From positions 1 through 16,188 of the forward strand of contig JAITNR010000247.1 in the NCBI GenBank assembly GCA_031290375.1: a stretch of 16,188 nt of DNA, in the 5' to 3' direction. This document shows, one piece after another, positions 13,311 to 16,188 of this stretch (positions are counted from its first letter, which is position 1; each line of letters opens with the position of its first letter). The stretch is from Prevotellaceae bacterium. GTDB lineage: Bacteria; Bacteroidota; Bacteroidia; Bacteroidales; Paludibacteraceae. A model generated the notes under the pieces. It was not told the origin of the DNA. It saw only the letters and a program-made list of their open reading frames with translations, and did no database searches. Both the position numbers and the translations under genes were made by a program.

Positions 13311-15908
13311 ATGTCCAAACCTCAAGAAACTCCAATGATGAAACAGTATTATGACATCAAGACTCAATATCCTGATGCAGTATTGCTTTTTCGTGTAGGA
13401 GATTTTTACGAAACCTTTGCTCAAGATGCCATCAGAACAGCGGATATTCTCGGAATAGTGCTTACCAAGCGGTCTAATGTGGAATTGGCGGGTTTTCCAC
13501 ATCACGCTTTGGATACATACCTGCCAAAACTTGTACGTGCAGGCTTGCGTGTAGCAATTTGCGACCAGCTCGAAGACCCAAAATTGGCTAAAACAATAGT
13601 CAAACGCGGCATTACCGAACTTGTTACACCGGGCATTTCCATCAACGACAATGTGCTTTCGGTAAAGGAAAACAATTTTCTGGCTGCCGTTCATCTCTCT
13701 AAAAATCAGGCAGGAATAGCCTTTTTGGATATTTCCACAGGAGAATTTCTTTTGGCAGAAGGCACAATAGACTATGTGGAAAAACTTTTTAACAGTTTTT
13801 CGCCCAAGGAAGTGCTTTACGAAAGAAGCAAACGCAAAGAGTTCGAGGCTATCTTCTCCAACAAAATAAGCCGCTTTGAGCAGGAGGACTGGATTTATAC
13901 AATAGAAACTGCAAATGACAGACTTTTTAAGCATTTTGAAGTAAAATCTCTTAAAGGTTTTGGAGTAGAAAATCTTACTAATGGAATTATTGCCGCGGGG
14001 GCGATACTTAACTATCTTGACCAGACTCATCACAGGCAAATTTCACATATCACAAAACTCACACGTATTGAACAGGAGCGTTTTGTCTGGCTTGACCGTT
14101 TTACAATCAGAAACCTCGAACTGCTGAACTCAACAAGCGAAGATACAACTCTGTATCGCGTTGTGGATAAAACAGTTACGCCGATGGGCAGCCGACTTCT
14201 CAGGCGTTGGATTTCGTTCCCGCTCAAAGACATTAAGCCGATAAACGACCGTCTAAGCGTTGTTTCATATTTTCTCAAACACCCTCAAGATAGAGAACTG
14301 ATAGAAGAAAATCTTACAAACATCGGCGATTTGGAAAGAATTTCTTCTAAAGTGGCTGTTGGCAGAATTTCTCCCCGCGAAATGTGGCAGCTGCGTTCTG
14401 CCCTACTCTCTATTTCACCAATAAAAAGGTGCTGTGCAGATATTAAAGATAATTTTACGTTTGCCTCATTTGCCGAACAACTCAATGCCTGTTATACTTT
14501 AACCGTAAAAATAGGCAAGGAACTTGTGCAAAATCCACCACTTGCCATTTCTAAGGGCAATGTCATTGCACGTGGCGTAAATGCCGAACTTGACGAACTG
14601 CGGGACATCGCCAGTTCAAGTAAAAATTATCTGCAAAAAATGCAGGAACGAGAAAGCCTTAGCACAGGCATACCATCGCTAAAAATAACTTTTAACAACG
14701 TTTTCGGCTATTATATTGAGGTTACAAATACTCATAAAAACAAAGTGCCCACTACCTGGATACGCAAGCAGACACTCGTAAATGCCGAGCGGTATGTTAC
14801 CGAAGAGTTGAAGGTGTATGAGCAAAAAATTCTTGGTGCAGAGGAAAAAATTCTTGCTCTGGAGGCACAGGTATTTAGTAATCTCGTACTTAGCGTTATG
14901 GATTTTATTCCTGCCATTCAGGTTAATTGCAATATTATTGCTCAACTGGACTGCCTTTTGTCTTTTGCAAAAGTGTCAATAGGCAACCGCTACAACTGCC
15001 CTGTTATTAACGACTCAAAAGTTATAGACATAAAAGGCGGACGGCACCCTATCATCGAAAAACAGTTGCCTGTGGGTGAAGAGTACGTTCCGAACGATGT
15101 TTTTTTGGATACTGAAAAACAGCAAATTATCATCATTACTGGACCCAATATGGCAGGGAAGTCGGCACTTCTCAGGCAAACCGCACTGATTGTGCTTTTG
15201 GCACAAATTGGCTGTTTTGTCCCAGCTGAAAGTGCCTCAATCGGAATTGTAGATAAGATATTTACCCGCGTTGGAGCAAGCGACAATATCTCTTCTGGCG
15301 AATCCACCTTTATGGTGGAGATGAATGAGGCGTCAAGTATTCTAAATAATATTTCGGATAGAAGCCTGATACTTTTTGACGAATTAGGCAGAGGTACAAG
15401 CACTTACGACGGAATTTCAATTGCCTGGTCTATAGTAGAATATATTCACGAACATTATAACTGTCGGGCTAAAACGCTTTTTGCCACTCATTATCACGAA
15501 CTTAACGAAATGGCAAATTCATACAGCAGGATAAAAAACTTTAATGTTTCGGTAAAAGAGATTGATAATAATGTACTTTTTCTTAGAAAACTTGTTGCCG
15601 GTGGTAGCGAACACAGTTTTGGTATCCACGTGGCAAAAATGGCAGGAATGCCCAAAAGTGTAGTAAAACGTGCCGACGAAATCCTTGCCCAACTTGAAAA
15701 ATCGAACGCACAAAACGGAAACGTAGGCAAATCTATGAAGCAGGCTTATGAGAGAGATGGTATGCAGATGAGTTTTTTCCAACTTGATGACCCCGTGCTT
15801 TCCGAAATCCGAGATGAAATTCTTACACTCAACATCAATTCGCTCACGCCCTTAGATGCCCTAAACAAACTGAATGCAATAAAACGGATTGTAACAGGTA
15901 AGTCATAA
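13311..15908 (+). CDS. mutS: DNA mismatch repair protein MutS
   Basis: This 865-residue protein is full length for bacterial MutS, which recognises base mismatches and small loops and recruits MutL. The N-terminal mismatch-binding domain contains the Phe-X-Glu motif as GDFYE (F32, E34). The core and clamp domains follow. The ATPase domain has Walker A GPNMAGKS (about 611-618; many homologues have GPNMGGKS), a STFMVEM block, Walker B LILFDELGRGTSTYDG (about 686-701) and FATHYHEL. The C-terminal helix-turn-helix region (SFGIHVAKMAGMP) and the tail are present. No frameshift or lost motif was seen, so the cell should be mismatch-repair competent. The gene is divergent from the DGR operon, and its stop is followed within a few bases by the dispersed repeat. 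Confidence 0.98.
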   Translation: MSKPQETPMMKQYYDIKTQYPDAVLLFRVGDFYETFAQDAIRTADILGIVLTKRSNVELAGFPHHALDTYLPKLVRAGLRVAICDQLEDPKLAKTIVKRGITELVTPGISINDNVLSVKENNFLAAVHLSKNQAGIAFLDISTGEFLLAEGTIDYVEKLFNSFSPKEVLYERSKRKEFEAIFSNKISRFEQEDWIYTIETANDRLFKHFEVKSLKGFGVENLTNGIIAAGAILNYLDQTHHRQISHITKLTRIEQERFVWLDRFTIRNLELLNSTSEDTTLYRVVDKTVTPMGSRLLRRWISFPLKDIKPINDRLSVVSYFLKHPQDRELIEENLTNIGDLERISSKVAVGRISPREMWQLRSALLSISPIKRCCADIKDNFTFASFAEQLNACYTLTVKIGKELVQNPPLAISKGNVIARGVNAELDELRDIASSSKNYLQKMQERESLSTGIPSLKITFNNVFGYYIEVTNTHKNKVPTTWIRKQTLVNAERYVTEELKVYEQKILGAEEKILALEAQVFSNLVLSVMDFIPAIQVNCNIIAQLDCLLSFAKVSIGNRYNCPVINDSKVIDIKGGRHPIIEKQLPVGEEYVPNDVFLDTEKQQIIIITGPNMAGKSALLRQTALIVLLAQIGCFVPAESASIGIVDKIFTRVGASDNISSGESTFMVEMNEASSILNNISDRSLILFDELGRGTSTYDGISIAWSIVEYIHEHYNCRAKTLFATHYHELNEMANSYSRIKNFNVSVKEIDNNVLFLRKLVAGGSEHSFGIHVAKMAGMPKSVVKRADEILAQLEKSNAQNGNVGKSMKQAYERDGMQMSFFQLDDPVLSEIRDEILTLNINSLTPLDALNKLNAIKRIVTGKS

Positions 15909-15911
15909 TAA

Positions 15912-16188
15912 AATGAATGATAAAATGCAGACTTTGCATAATAATTGCATTTATGCACGTAGGGCATCCATATCAATAGAAAAATATGGAATATAACATG
16001 TATTTATGTCCGTAGGACAAAATGTGAATAACCGTAAGTGAAACTTACGGCTGAAGGCTACCAATACCTCAACCCGTATGGGTTGAACAATGATATTAAT
16101 TCAACCCATACGGCTAAATAAAGTAACTGAATAATTGAAAAATTGAAAATACAATACGACTAACGTAATCAATTATTCATTGTTCATA
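15912..16188. repeat. Dispersed intergenic repeat, copy 2 (runs to the window edge)
   Basis: The stretch 16001-16179 matches 4918-5118, with the same hairpin CCGTAAGT-gaa-ACTTACGG (16032-16050). The second hairpin has loop gtat in place of gca. The weaker upstream part (from about 15912) matches 4883-4936. It is followed by an insertion of about 50 bases ending in a second copy of the TTTATGtCCGTAGGaCA-like text, so this copy carries an internal duplication. The element sits directly behind mutS. Confidence 0.75.

Overview
The window looks like a chromosomal segment of an AT-rich member of the Bacteroidetes, most likely order Bacteroidales. The evidence is the promoter style (TAnnTTTG -7 elements, several with TTTG or TTG about 20 bases upstream), the absence of clear Shine-Dalgarno sites, secreted proteins with leaders ending in AFGQ or FAQ, a CI-like HTH regulator of the common Bacteroidetes type, and AT-rich intergenic DNA full of short dispersed repeats. 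The species cannot be named from this sequence.

The centrepiece is a complete diversity-generating retroelement (DGR) on the minus strand between about 8279 and 5282. A secreted target protein (8279-7152) has an FGE-sulfatase/C-type-lectin-fold domain whose last 42 residues are the variable repeat (VR, 7285-7162). It is followed by an HRDC-domain accessory protein (7035-6580) that overlaps by 4 bases a DGR-type reverse transcriptase (6583-5282). The template repeat (TR, 5580-5457) lies inside the 3' end of the RT reading frame. TR and VR align without gaps over 124 bases and differ at 18 positions. Every difference is an adenine in the TR coding strand, the hallmark of adenine-specific mutagenic retrohoming.

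Upstream on the same strand (12546-8297) are five secreted or lipoprotein genes: two LPP20-like proteins and three CsgG/FlgO-like proteins. The three are paralogues of the N-terminal half of the diversified target, so the target is one CsgG/FlgO-like module with a lectin-fold C-terminus added. Short gaps suggest an operon, or two units split at a 165-base gap that holds a large hairpin. A good Bacteroidetes promoter at 13067-13036 would give a leader of about 480 bases containing (TG)14 and (CG)5 tracts. I infer a cell-envelope assembly with one hypervariable component.

Flanks: from the left end there is a possible 3' gene tip, an array of 14-bp palindromes upstream of a CI-like HTH regulator (671-1171), an S41 C-terminal processing peptidase (3290-1641) and a MutS-domain ATPase of 455 residues (4793-3426), possibly KamC-like. 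On the right is full-length mutS (13311-15908), divergent from the DGR operon. A dispersed intergenic repeat occurs at about 4883-5118 and again at 15912-16179. No rRNA, tRNA, CRISPR array or intact insertion sequence was seen.
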